From NCBI RefSeq assembly GCF_021596945.1, contig NZ_CP063779.1:4438001-4502000 (forward strand): a stretch of 64,000 nucleotides of DNA, given 5' to 3'. Of the stretch, positions 46,676 to 55,936 are shown piece after piece. The notes under the pieces are model-generated. The model saw nothing but the letters and a program-made list of their open reading frames with translations, ran no database searches and was not told the origin of the DNA. Numbering within the stretch: the first letter of the stretch is position 1; the number at the start of each line of letters is the position of its first letter. This DNA comes from Mongoliitalea daihaiensis. Lineage in GTDB: Bacteria; Bacteroidota; Bacteroidia; Cytophagales; Cyclobacteriaceae. The translations under genes were made by a program, and so were the position numbers.

Positions 46676-47539
46676 ATGGGTTCAAATAAATTAGCGCGTA
46701 GCAGGTATGAACTTAAAACTTCTGGTAATGAGGAAAACTCTGAGTTACCAGAAGTAACTATTCATCCCGAACTGCTCACCACCTCTACCATACAGTCTCA
46801 CATAGACGATGGCTCCATAGGCTATGTGCATTCCTATGAAATCGGAAGTACCATGGATGGTCCTGGCATTCGTTTCGTTTTATTTTTGACAGGCTGTAAA
46901 CTGCGTTGTCAGTATTGCCACAATCCAGACACATGGAACATCAGAAATGGCAAGCCATATGCCTTTGAAAAAATGATGCGAAAAATCTACCCGTATATAG
47001 AGGCATTGAAAATTTCCAAGGGGGGACTAACGATATCAGGTGGAGAACCAGGCTTGCAGCATGCATTTGTAAAAAGGATTTTCAAAGCTGCAAAAAAATT
47101 AGGGCTGCATACCTGCTTGGATACCTCTGGATTTTTAGGAGCTAATTTTTCTGATGAGGATTTGATGGATATAGACCTTCATCTGCTTGACATCAAGTCA
47201 GGGGATCCGGAAATTTATAGACGGGTCACAAAGCAATCCATTGAACCAACTTTAGCGTTAGCTACCAGGCTCTCTAAGCTTAAAAGACCTATTTGGGTTC
47301 GCTTTGTATTGGTTCCCGGACTGACTGACAGTTGGGAAAATGTAGAAAAAGTAGCCGATATCTGTGCCGACATACAATCCCTAGAGCGGGTTGAAATCTT
47401 ACGATTTCATCAGCTGGGAAAAAGTAAATGGGAACAATTAGGTATCAATTACTCATTGGCTGAAACCGAAACGCCTTCTCAAGAACTCGTGGAAAGGGTT
47501 CGTGAACAGTTTAAAGCGAGAAATCTCGTCGTTTACTGA
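46676..47539 (+). CDS. pflA: Pyruvate formate-lyase activating enzyme
   Basis: 287 residues, a radical SAM enzyme. The CxxxCxxC motif is Cys 74, 78 and 81 (TGCKLRCQYCHN), followed by GGEPGLQ. Relative to the typical 245-residue PflA, there is an N-terminal extension of about 45 residues rich in charged residues; no in-frame alternative start near residue 45 with a plausible context is better, so the extension is likely real. It installs the glycyl radical in pflB and is in the same operon. Confidence 0.94.
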   Translation: MGSNKLARSRYELKTSGNEENSELPEVTIHPELLTTSTIQSHIDDGSIGYVHSYEIGSTMDGPGIRFVLFLTGCKLRCQYCHNPDTWNIRNGKPYAFEKMMRKIYPYIEALKISKGGLTISGGEPGLQHAFVKRIFKAAKKLGLHTCLDTSGFLGANFSDEDLMDIDLHLLDIKSGDPEIYRRVTKQSIEPTLALATRLSKLKRPIWVRFVLVPGLTDSWENVEKVADICADIQSLERVEILRFHQLGKSKWEQLGINYSLAETETPSQELVERVREQFKARNLVVY

Positions 47540-47592
47540 TTTCATCTCTTTTGGCACCCCCCTGCTGTTGAAATTTTTACAAAAAGTAATAG

Positions 47593-47640
47593 CAAAGGTT
47601 TAATTTGGAGCATATCCAAACCAAACCTTTGAATATTTTT
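47593..47640 (+). terminator. pfl operon terminator
   Basis: CAAAGGTTT (47593-47601) pairs with AAACCTTTG (47623-47631), with an inner TTTGG/CCAAA pairing, then a T-run. A compact two-part stem. Confidence 0.8.
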
Positions 47641-47762
47641 TTGCGTAATGAAAATTCTGCATCAGTATATTATTTCAAATCAAGTCAATCATTAAAATAA
47701 TTAATGGTTTTGATTAAAATACCTGATGAATTCAAAACATTGTTCTAAAAAACTTCAACACT

Positions 47763-49154
47763 ATGAATTCGGGAAAGTTAAAGTTCAGTGCCTTGAGTCC
47801 GTTGATTCAATTCATTCAAAAGAGTACATTCAGCTCTTTCTTGTTGTTCTTTGCGGCATTATTGGCGCTAATTTTAGCGAATACGCCTGCCAATAGTCAT
47901 ATCCAATGGATCCTCAGCCAAAAAATAGGATTCAGCATAGGTGAGTTCAGCGTGTACAAATCACTTTTATTATGGATCAATGATGGCTTGATGTCCATAT
48001 TTTTCTTCGTTGTAGGTTTAGAATTGAAGAGAGAGATCATAGCGGGCGAATTATCCAATCCTAAAAATGTCTTAATGCCGATTGTAGGTGCTATCGGCGG
48101 CATGTTGATACCAGCATCGATTTACATTGCTTTCAATGCAGGTAATGGAACAGAAAGCATGAATGGCTGGGGAATACCCATGGCAACCGATATCGCTTTT
48201 GCTTTGGGTGTGTTATACCTCTTAGGGCCGAGGGTTCCGATTCAATTGAAAGTTTTCTTAACCGCACTAGCAATTATTGATGATATCGGCGCTGTATTGG
48301 TGGTAGCTCTATTTTATACCTCAGAAATCTCCACATTCAATCTAACCATAGGCTTAGGGATTTTAAGCTTGATGTTTGCCCTTAATCTCTTGGGCGTCCG
48401 TAGAGTATTTATCTTTGCGGTATTGGGTATTGGAGGTGTATGGTTAGCAACGCTATTATCGGGTGTTCATGCTACTATCGCAGCGGTCTTAGCAGCTTTC
48501 GCAATTCCAGCGGATAGAAGAATTGATAAGTCTGATTACTTAAATTCCATCAGCAGCCTTACAAAAAAGTTTAAAACGGCCAATAAAGCTGAAAAAGATG
48601 AGTATTTGCTTTCAGCAGATGAAGAGAACATTATAGGTGAGATCAAGCGTATTTCAAAGGCATCGATTTCCCCCTTACAGCGATTAGAGCGCAGTATGCA
48701 TGGATTGGTGATTTACTTTGTTATGCCCGTGTTTGCTTTAGCCAATGCCGGAGTTGTAATTGATAGTGATTGGATGGAAATGATTACCAGTCCAGTCGCA
48801 TTAGGTGTAGGATTAGGGCTTTTACTCGGTAAGATTATAGGCATTTTTGGTTTATCAATGCTAGGAATCAAAATGAAGTTATTCGCTATGCCTGTTGGGT
48901 TGAACGCTCGTCTGCTACTCGGGATTTCTTTTTTGGCAGCCATTGGTTTTACCATGTCTCTATTTATCAATTCTCTTGCTTTTGAAACTGTCATTTACCA
49001 AGAGCAAGCAAAAATGGGAATCCTGTTAGCTTCCCTGATTTCAGGTTTGACTGGATACAGCCTTATCAAACGTGAATTAAATAAACTGGAAAAAGCAACT
49101 GAAACACCAGAAATGCTTGACAAAAAAGAGAAAGGAAAAGTGCTTGTAGGTTAG
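47763..49154 (+). CDS. nhaA: Na+/H+ antiporter NhaA
   Basis: 463 residues. The pH-sensor and transport region IDDIGAVLVVALFY (with the twin Asp of TM5) is intact, the N-terminal stretch NDGLMSIFFFVVGLELKREI matches NhaA, and a long cytoplasmic insert (about residues 255-305, KKFKTANKAEKDEY) separates the two halves, which is typical for Bacteroidota. It exports Na+ at alkaline pH. It lies after the pfl operon but has its own spacing and is probably transcribed alone. Confidence 0.94.
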   Translation: MNSGKLKFSALSPLIQFIQKSTFSSFLLFFAALLALILANTPANSHIQWILSQKIGFSIGEFSVYKSLLLWINDGLMSIFFFVVGLELKREIIAGELSNPKNVLMPIVGAIGGMLIPASIYIAFNAGNGTESMNGWGIPMATDIAFALGVLYLLGPRVPIQLKVFLTALAIIDDIGAVLVVALFYTSEISTFNLTIGLGILSLMFALNLLGVRRVFIFAVLGIGGVWLATLLSGVHATIAAVLAAFAIPADRRIDKSDYLNSISSLTKKFKTANKAEKDEYLLSADEENIIGEIKRISKASISPLQRLERSMHGLVIYFVMPVFALANAGVVIDSDWMEMITSPVALGVGLGLLLGKIIGIFGLSMLGIKMKLFAMPVGLNARLLLGISFLAAIGFTMSLFINSLAFETVIYQEQAKMGILLASLISGLTGYSLIKRELNKLEKATETPEMLDKKEKGKVLVG

Positions 49155-49198
49155 GTAGAAGAAATGAGCTGTTAGTAATTTATCATATATTTTCCAAA

Positions 49199-49258
49199 GG
49201 GTTATGAATTTTGCGTTACCTCTCAAAATTCATAACCCTAAACTCTTTTCGGCTTTTT
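49199..49258 (+). terminator. Perfect 15-bp stem after nhaA
   Basis: GGGTTATGAATTTTG (49199-49213) pairs perfectly with CAAAATTCATAACCC (49224-49238), loop of ten bases. A T-run starts at 49252. Long stem for a terminator; may also mark an old repeat. Confidence 0.7.
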
Positions 49259-49337
49259 TTTGATTTAAAAAGAATTAAGTATTTTAGATTGGTGATAGAC
49301 TACCAATTAATTTTAGGATTCACATGATTTTGCCTAA

Positions 49338-50171
49338 ATACTTCAAATAATTTTAAAGGAGTTTTCGCTTCAACTTGATAACACTAGAAACGGAATTTTA
49401 ACAGTTGACGACATTGACAATGGAAGTTTTGACAATTGTGCTGTAGCATCTAGAGTCTTATCAAAAACAAATTTAACTATGCAGATCAAGGTCTAACTAG
49501 TAATTCTGGATGTATAGCGGAACAAGAAGTTTCTGTGATATCCGTTGAAACAGCATGCGGTAAGGTTGGGCAAAATAGAGTTGCCGTCTGTCAAGTCCTA
49601 CCAAATGGCAGAAGGACAACTTTATGCTTAAATCCTAATGCAGTTGAAGCATTCTTGAGGAAAAACAAGGGATCTTTTATAGGTAGTTGCACTACGGTAT
49701 TCAGATTTGAAAGCGAGCCAGAAGTAATTTCAGTCGCATGGAATACGCTATTTGAGACTATTCAGCAAAAAATTATGGTTCAAAGTGAACATTGGTTTAA
49801 TCGTAAAAAGATTGGATTAGGCATATTAGGTACCAGCTGCAAGGATCAACGTAACCGTCAACAGTAAAGATCGGGCAGGTCAGATAATCAGCAGAGACAT
49901 TGATCTCACAAGGGAAATCGGACCTAATCAACTGATTGTATATCCAAATCCTGATCATAAGGAAGTAAATGTTTTGGTAGATTTAAATGAAAGTGCCTCC
50001 ATAGAAATCCGATTATTTGATGCCATGGGTAGGGTGGTCATTCAAGAAAGCAGCTACCGTGATGCAACATTCATCCAAACTTTAAATCTAGAAAGCTTGA
50101 GCGCTAGAATGTACATTGTCCAAGTCAAAATCGGAAAGATTATCATGACCGAACGATTGGTCAAAAAATAA
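49338..50171 (+). pseudogene. Degraded T9SS-exported adhesin-like gene
   Basis: Three frame pieces in one direction make up the remains. Frame at 49338-49495 has VDDIDNGSFDNCAVASRVL, the core of an HYR-like repeat. The next frame (about 49470-49867) reads NRVAVCQVLPNG then CLNPNAVEAFL and GSC, resembling the Cys-rich module of Bacteroidota surface proteins. The third (about 49830-50171) has IVYPNPDHKEV through ARMYIVQVKIG and LVKK, a complete T9SS type A sorting domain. Frameshifts and missing start show it is broken; it was a secreted multi-domain adhesin. Confidence 0.75.
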
Positions 50172-50363
50172 ACCCTTAAACTTAATCCTATTTAAAAAAC
50201 ATTCCTGAACATCCCATTGAGGAACCCTTAACTAAGGGTAGTCTCTTATCCGAATGAAGAATAGTGGAAAGACTAAGAACACATATCCTGATTCTACAAA
50301 TTTTTAATTTTCCAATCATTCTATCTATCAAATTCCTACCTTTGCCCCTTTAATTACCAACTC

Positions 50364-51998
50364 ATGATTTCAGTCGATAATATCTCCGTCATCCATGGTG
50401 GACATGCCTTGTTTAGCGATATTTCTTTTTCTATTAACCCAACAGATAAAATCGCTTTGATGGGCAAAAATGGTGCTGGCAAATCCACCATGCTCAAAAT
50501 CATAGCAGGTGCTACCAAACCCTCCAAAGGAGGAGTTTCTGCACCTAAAGATGCTATCATTGCTTACTTACCCCAACATTTACTTACGGATGATCAAGCG
50601 ACTGTTTTTGAAGAAACCTCCAAAGCATTTGCCTCTTATTTGAGTTTGAAGGAGGAAATCGATCGCTTGAATGAAGAGTTGACTGTCCGAACCGACTATG
50701 ATTCGGAAGAATATTATAAAATCATCGAACGGGTTTCCGAAGTATCTGAAAAATTTTACTCCATAGAGGAAGTAAACTATGAAGAAGAAGTTGAAAAAGT
50801 CCTTCTTGGACTAGGCTTTGAACGCGAAGATTTCCATCGTCCAACATCGGAATTTTCAGGTGGCTGGCGTATGCGTATTGAACTCGCAAAAATCCTTTTA
50901 CAAAAACCTGACTTGATTTTGTTGGATGAGCCTACCAATCACTTGGATATCGAATCTATTCAGTGGCTAGAGGACTTCCTGAGAGACAAAGCAAAAGCCG
51001 TTGTTGTAATTTCCCACGACCGTGCTTTCGTGGACAACATTACCAATCGTACCATTGAAGTGACGATGGGTAGAATTTATGATTATAAAGCAAAATACAG
51101 TCATTACCTCGAACTAAGAAAAGAGCGTAGAGAGCAGCAACAAAAGCATTACGAAGAACAACAAAAGATGATTGCTGAGACCCAGCAATTTATTGAACGC
51201 TTCAAAGGCACATACTCCAAAACCTTGCAGGTACAATCCCGAGTGAAGATGCTCGAAAAATTGGAATTGGTTGAAGTAGATGAGGTAGACACTTCAGCAC
51301 TACGCCTGCGCTTCCCTCCTTCTCCACGCTCCGGGAAATATCCTGTAATCGTAGAAGAACTTTCTAAATCTTATGGTGATCATGTAGTATTCAAGGATGC
51401 TTCTATGACTATTGAGCGTGGCCAAAAAGTAGCCTTTGTTGGTAAAAACGGGGAAGGCAAATCCACCATGATCAAAGCCATCATGGGTGAAATCGACTAT
51501 GAAGGCAAATGTGAACTAGGACATAACTCCATGATTGGATACTTTGCTCAAAACCAAGCATCTCAATTGGATGAGAATCTCACAATTTTTGAAACAATCG
51601 ACCAAATAGCTGTAGGTGAAATCAGATCCAAGATTAAGGATTTACTAGGTGCGTTTATGTTTAAAGGAGATGACATCAACAAAAAAGTAAAGGTATTGTC
51701 TGGTGGAGAAAAAACCCGTCTAGCAATGATCAAGCTTTTATTGGAACCGGTCAACTTGCTTATCCTCGATGAGCCTACCAATCACTTGGATATGCGTACC
51801 AAAGACATTATTAAAGACGCTTTAAAGGATTTTGATGGCACGTTGATTCTCGTATCTCACGATCGAGACTTCCTAGATGGTTTGGCTTCCAAAGTATTTG
51901 AGTTCGGACAAAAACGTGTAAAAGAACATTTCGAAGACATCAACGGTTTCCTCCGAAATAAAAAACTTGAAAATCTAAGAGAAGTAGAGAGAAAGTGA
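50364..51998 (+). CDS. ABC-F family ATPase, 544 aa
   Basis: Two cassettes: Walker A GKNGAGKSTML and GKNGEGKSTMI, signature FSGGWRMRIEL and LSGGEKTRLAM, Walker B LILLDEPTNHLD and LLILDEPTNHLD. No C-terminal coiled extension, so it is closer to YbiT or EttA-type translation factors than to Uup. It probably acts at the ribosomal E site. It differs in length and architecture from the ABC-F at 37551. Confidence 0.93.
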   Translation: MISVDNISVIHGGHALFSDISFSINPTDKIALMGKNGAGKSTMLKIIAGATKPSKGGVSAPKDAIIAYLPQHLLTDDQATVFEETSKAFASYLSLKEEIDRLNEELTVRTDYDSEEYYKIIERVSEVSEKFYSIEEVNYEEEVEKVLLGLGFEREDFHRPTSEFSGGWRMRIELAKILLQKPDLILLDEPTNHLDIESIQWLEDFLRDKAKAVVVISHDRAFVDNITNRTIEVTMGRIYDYKAKYSHYLELRKERREQQQKHYEEQQKMIAETQQFIERFKGTYSKTLQVQSRVKMLEKLELVEVDEVDTSALRLRFPPSPRSGKYPVIVEELSKSYGDHVVFKDASMTIERGQKVAFVGKNGEGKSTMIKAIMGEIDYEGKCELGHNSMIGYFAQNQASQLDENLTIFETIDQIAVGEIRSKIKDLLGAFMFKGDDINKKVKVLSGGEKTRLAMIKLLLEPVNLLILDEPTNHLDMRTKDIIKDALKDFDGTLILVSHDRDFLDGLASKVFEFGQKRVKEHFEDINGFLRNKKLENLREVERK

Positions 51999-52047
51999 TT
52001 CGAAAATTAAGTGATTGGTTAAGTTGTGAATAGTCGATTGAGTGACT

Positions 52048-52080
52048 AGTGTGGGAAGTCAATTATTGACTTCCCACACT
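52048..52080. terminator. Perfect 15-bp hairpin with 3-base loop
   Basis: AGTGTGGGAAGTCAA (52048-52062) pairs perfectly with TTGACTTCCCACACT (52066-52080), loop TTA. It lies between the convergent ABC-F and TPR/OmpA-like genes and could end both, but no T-run follows. Its tiny loop recalls the hairpins of the 520-794 array. Confidence 0.6.
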
Positions 52081-52177
52081 TCATATGCTGAAAAAGACGC
52101 CAATTTCTCAGACGCACCGAATCTAAGGACTAGAATCTCGCTTCAAATAGCATGATGCCTTACTTGTACTTGTCCAA

Positions 52178-53971
52178 TTACCCCTCTCCTCTAATCGCCC
52201 TCAAGTATCGTTCATCATCGAAGAACTTAAAAAAGATCATATCCGTTGGTGCCAAGCTTCTGAGATACTCATTGGTTTGAACTGCCCTACTGATATATTC
52301 ATAGACAGCTTCACGGTCTCCATTTACAGCAGCAACCATGGCCAGTCCATAAAAACCATATCCTGAAGTACGATTCAATTGAGAACTTTCTTCAAATGCA
52401 ACCACGGCATTGGCGTAATCGCTCATCAGAAAATATGCTAATCCTTTGTTAAAAAAATTCTCTTCGTTTTCAGGTGCTTGCTCAAACCGGATCAGGGCTA
52501 GACGATAATCCCCATTAATGATATCTAAGGCACCACGCAATGCCTCATTCATTCGGACAAACTCCCTGTCTACACTACCACTCATTCCGGAGGCTTGAGA
52601 TATAGCTACGTAAGCTTCAAAATAGTTGTCATTTAATAAGTAAGCTCTCCCCAAGTTATGGTATACTTCTGCTGTTACCTGTATTCCATTTGCCTGTCTA
52701 AACACACGTATTGCAGAAGAAATCAAAGCTCTACGTTTTTGAAGATTGATCTCCCGTTGCGCTTGATTGATATACACAACCCCAAGATTATTAAACGCAA
52801 GCACAGAGGGGTATAATTCTGTTAGCTTCTTGTAAATCATTTCCTTTTCCTGAAGTCGAACGGCCTTTTCCCCAGCATAAATTAAATGTTCCTGAGAAAA
52901 CCCTTCCATCGCTTTACCCTCCATTAATAATTTATAAACACTTGCCGCAATTTCCGGATTGGTAAAATCATTATTGGCTAATGTGATACTCACTTTAGCT
53001 ATCCGTAATTTTGGAAAAAGTTCCTTGGAGACCTTCGCATATTGTGGCAATCGTTTTAAGCTAGAAAGTTTTGATTCGTATGATTCACTAGATGTAAGAA
53101 TATCTATGTAACGCTCTTTTAACTTATCATCAATCCCTGAATATTCCGCCAACAGTACCCGAAAGTCAAACCAATCATTTTTTCTAAAATTGGTTTCAAT
53201 TGGATATTTTTTCCCTAAATTCTCAAGCTGTAAACGAAGAGATTGTGCTCTTTTTTCAGCCAAATTGTGGTCTCTCGTTTCGTCTGTTTCCGGCGAATGT
53301 AAGCCTGTAATCCGGATGGACCGCACTGTTTTACCGCGTTCCCCTCTTTGCAGTAAATTTTGCAAAGCAGCTGGCATCTCATTCCCTACCAACCGATCTC
53401 TTCCCAGTTGAAAGCTCGCTTCGTAGGACCTGTTTTCTGTAGAATTAATACCTGAAAAATCAGTTGTCAAATAAACACCTATGTCTGGAATAGGCTGATC
53501 GCTACGCACCTGACTCATGCGAGTCAATAAGGGTACAGTTGTCACACCCACACCAAGTACCTTAGCACTTCCTGTGTACAGTTTATCTTTTAGTTGATAA
53601 ACAGGCCGTATTTGTAGCTCTCCCTTTTCCATACCTGGCAAAAATGGGATCAGGTAGTTGGTTGAAAATTGCGCCTCCCCAACCGCTTGGTTAAACACCC
53701 CATCAAACGGAATTATTTCTCCCAATCGAAGAGCCGTACCTGCATAGACATATTCAGGATACAATAACACCCGTGCATCTTTGTTGAGAAATTTTAATGG
53801 AATAGAGCCGCTAATGGTAAATCGAACAGAGTCCCTGTGCAAAATCAATACTTCTGGGTTTGCCTTGATTCCGTCCAACATACCATCAATAGATTGTATC
53901 CGAGGACTACAAGAAGACAAACAAAGCATCATCAAAAAAGAGAAAAACAAAACTTTATAACTTTTAACCAT
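52178..53971 (-). CDS. Lipoprotein with OmpA-like and TPR regions
   Basis: About 597 residues from the ATG at 53971; an ATG at 53995 is less likely. The lipobox LCLSSC gives a membrane anchor. Residues about 210-280 contain an OmpA-like motif (ITGLHSPETDETRDHNLAEKRAQSLR), the peptidoglycan-binding family pattern, and the C-terminal half has TPR units (FNNLGVVYINQAQ, HNLGRAYLLNDNYFEA). It resembles Bacteroidota lipoproteins that link the envelope to a protein complex; the partner is unknown. Divergent from pspC-type gene. Confidence 0.8.
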   Translation of the reverse strand: MVKSYKVLFFSFLMMLCLSSCSPRIQSIDGMLDGIKANPEVLILHRDSVRFTISGSIPLKFLNKDARVLLYPEYVYAGTALRLGEIIPFDGVFNQAVGEAQFSTNYLIPFLPGMEKGELQIRPVYQLKDKLYTGSAKVLGVGVTTVPLLTRMSQVRSDQPIPDIGVYLTTDFSGINSTENRSYEASFQLGRDRLVGNEMPAALQNLLQRGERGKTVRSIRITGLHSPETDETRDHNLAEKRAQSLRLQLENLGKKYPIETNFRKNDWFDFRVLLAEYSGIDDKLKERYIDILTSSESYESKLSSLKRLPQYAKVSKELFPKLRIAKVSITLANNDFTNPEIAASVYKLLMEGKAMEGFSQEHLIYAGEKAVRLQEKEMIYKKLTELYPSVLAFNNLGVVYINQAQREINLQKRRALISSAIRVFRQANGIQVTAEVYHNLGRAYLLNDNYFEAYVAISQASGMSGSVDREFVRMNEALRGALDIINGDYRLALIRFEQAPENEENFFNKGLAYFLMSDYANAVVAFEESSQLNRTSGYGFYGLAMVAAVNGDREAVYEYISRAVQTNEYLRSLAPTDMIFFKFFDDERYLRAIRGEG

Positions 53972-54046
53972 TTGATTCACAAATAAATTGCACATATGAA
54001 ATCATTTTTATTTACTTTGCATATTAAACCAACTCCACCAACTATT

Positions 54047-54265
54047 ATGAACAAAATTAAACTCTTTTTCGAAGAAAGTGCCTTCGGCGTTTGCAGCAAG
54101 TTAGGAGAAAGACTCAACTTCCCAATTGACAGCATCCGTTTGTTCTTTATTTACAGTTCATTTATCACCTTAGGTTCGCCTATCATCGTGTATGTATCCA
54201 TGGCCATGATGATGAAAATGCGCAAATACCTTAGAAAAATGAACAATCCTGTCTTATTCGATTAA
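54047..54265 (+). CDS. PspC-like small membrane protein
   Basis: 72 residues from the ATG at 54047; the longer frame from 53996 has no convincing content. It matches the PspC domain: GVCSKLGERLNFPIDSIRLFF (residues 14-34) and a membrane segment ITLGSPIIVYVSMAMMM. PspC proteins sense or support membrane stress; this one lacks the rest of a psp operon. Its 3' end overlaps the convergent glycosyltransferase gene by 12 bases. Confidence 0.8.
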   Translation: MNKIKLFFEESAFGVCSKLGERLNFPIDSIRLFFIYSSFITLGSPIIVYVSMAMMMKMRKYLRKMNNPVLFD

Positions 54266-55258
54266 ACTCGGAGAAAACATACGATACCCTAGACCATAAT
54301 AATGCCAAAGTATAGCATATGGTCTCTTTTTCTTTGCATGTCCATGCGAGTGGGAAGAAGTAATGATATTCTTCGACATCTTTCCATAATCCAAGTGCGC
54401 CTTCAAAACTGCTTTAACGAACCCTAATTGACCTTTTACAAGGAAAAACAACATAGCCACCACATCCAAGACGAGTCGATGTGCATATACCCATGCAAAT
54501 CCAAATCCATGAAGATTTTTGCGGTTCATCAAGAGACTGTTCCTGAAATTCAAATAAACTTTGGTACTGTTACTCCTGGAAAGGGTTCCTCCTCCAAAAT
54601 GATACACTTGAATATGTCCATTGTAGTACGGCTGCAAACCTGCATTTCTCCAACGCCAACATAAATCTATTTCCTCCATGTGGGCAAAAAATTGCCTATC
54701 AAAGCCTCCAAAATCAAAAAAATCATTGGCTCTAACCGCCATACATGCACCAGAGGACCAATCCACAGGAACAATGTCATTGTACTGTCCATGATCTTCT
54801 TCTACCGATTCCAAAATTCTTCCCCTACAAAAGGGATAACCCAATTGATCCAAATATCCACCTCCTGCACCGGCATAATCAAATACTGTGTGATTTTGAG
54901 CGGAAAGGATTTTAGGCTGCACAGAAACGGCATCAGGAGAAGCATCAAGCCATTCAATCAGGTCAATATCCCAACGATGGGTGACCTCTACATCTGAATT
55001 TAACAGTATAAAAAACTCAAAAGAACCTTTTAGCTGCTCCAGCGTGAGGTTATACCCCTGAGCAAAGCCATAATTCTTGGAGAGTTGAATCACTTGAAGC
55101 TTTGAAAAATGCTTTTGAAGAAAATCAACCGAATCATCCTGACTGCAGTTGTCAGCAATGATAATAGGAAAAGTAGAATACTTGACAACGGAGGGCAAGA
55201 ACGTTTCCAAAACTTGCCTTCCGTTATAATTTAATATGACAATTGCAGCCTTTTGCAT
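54254..55258 (-). CDS. Glycosyltransferase family 2 (WbbL-like)
   Basis: 334 residues. The GT2 fold begins with ILNYNGRQVLETFLPSV and has the NSDVEV metal-binding segment (LLNSD) and the acceptor region EEIDLCWRWRNAG. The rest is a C-terminal helical region with LNFRNSLLMNRKN. It transfers a sugar to an acceptor, most likely in O-antigen or surface polysaccharide assembly; the sugar is not known. The ybaB gene overlaps its start, so they are co-transcribed. Confidence 0.9.
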   Translation of the reverse strand: MQKAAIVILNYNGRQVLETFLPSVVKYSTFPIIIADNCSQDDSVDFLQKHFSKLQVIQLSKNYGFAQGYNLTLEQLKGSFEFFILLNSDVEVTHRWDIDLIEWLDASPDAVSVQPKILSAQNHTVFDYAGAGGGYLDQLGYPFCRGRILESVEEDHGQYNDIVPVDWSSGACMAVRANDFFDFGGFDRQFFAHMEEIDLCWRWRNAGLQPYYNGHIQVYHFGGGTLSRSNSTKVYLNFRNSLLMNRKNLHGFGFAWVYAHRLVLDVVAMLFFLVKGQLGFVKAVLKAHLDYGKMSKNIITSSHSHGHAKKKRPYAILWHYYGLGYRMFSPSLIE

Positions 55259-55590
55259 TAAAACATGTTTCCAAAGTCCATTCCAGGAATATTCGGAATC
55301 ATACCTTCGGTGGCAGCCTTCATTTCATTTTTGATCTTCAGCTCTATCTCTTCCATTGCTTTGTTAGTAGCAGCAACAATCAGATCACTCAGCATTTCTT
55401 TATCACTAGGATTTATAAGAGAATCATCCATTTCGATCTTCATGACTTGTCTATGACCATTGACCTCCACTTTTACTAAACCTGCACCTGATTCTCCCAC
55501 TGCACGCAGGTGGACTAATTTGGCCTGAGTCTCCTTTATTTTGGCTTGGGCTTCCTTTACCTTACCCATCATACCCATCAAATCAAACAT
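55258..55590 (-). CDS. ybaB: YbaB/EbfC family nucleoid-associated protein
   Basis: 110 residues with the characteristic N-terminal helix rich in Met, Lys and Gln (FDLMGMMGKVKEAQAKIKETQ) and the KVEVNGHRQVMKIEMDDSL beta region. It binds DNA as a dimer. The next gene's ATG overlaps its stop (TAATG/ATTAA), so it leads the glycosyltransferase. An exact -7 element lies upstream. Confidence 0.92.
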   Translation of the reverse strand: MFDLMGMMGKVKEAQAKIKETQAKLVHLRAVGESGAGLVKVEVNGHRQVMKIEMDDSLINPSDKEMLSDLIVAATNKAMEEIELKIKNEMKAATEGMIPNIPGMDFGNMF

Positions 55591-55609
55591 AGCTTTCTAA
55601 TTTTTCTTA

Positions 55610-55641
55610 CAAAGTTAATTTTAAAATCTGTTTTGTACCAA
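55610..55641 (-). promoter_or_regulatory. Promoter of the ybaB transcript
   Basis: On the minus strand TAACTTTG at 55617-55610 is an exact -7 match, and TTG at 55641-55639, 21 bases upstream, is a candidate -33 element. Confidence 0.6.
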
Positions 55642-55936
55642 GTAAACGGTGGAATATACAAACACTCATGTTGCGGTATGCTTGTTTAAGATTTATCTAT
55701 CCTTCCATACCAGTTATTCCTTGTAAAAATATAGATTGAAAACATTTATTAAAAAAACAAAAAGAATCAACTACATCCTTAAAACAGGCTCTGAAGCATC
55801 TGGACTGAGAACCGCCTGCCTTAGAATGCTGCCGCTTATACTAACCATAAAAAAATTAAATAGATTAAACACAACTATTTACAGAACAATAAAGTAAAAA
55901 TAAACTATATTAAACAATCAAATAACACTGAAACCT
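55642..55936. other. Intergenic region with a GC-rich island
   Basis: AT-rich sequence with no ORF of note. A GC-rich patch at about 55785-55835 stands out, with CAGGC...GCCTG and AGCAT...ATGCT pairings. It could be part of a small RNA or the leader of the 55937 gene, but pairing is weak and no clear promoter or terminator bounds it. Confidence 0.3.
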
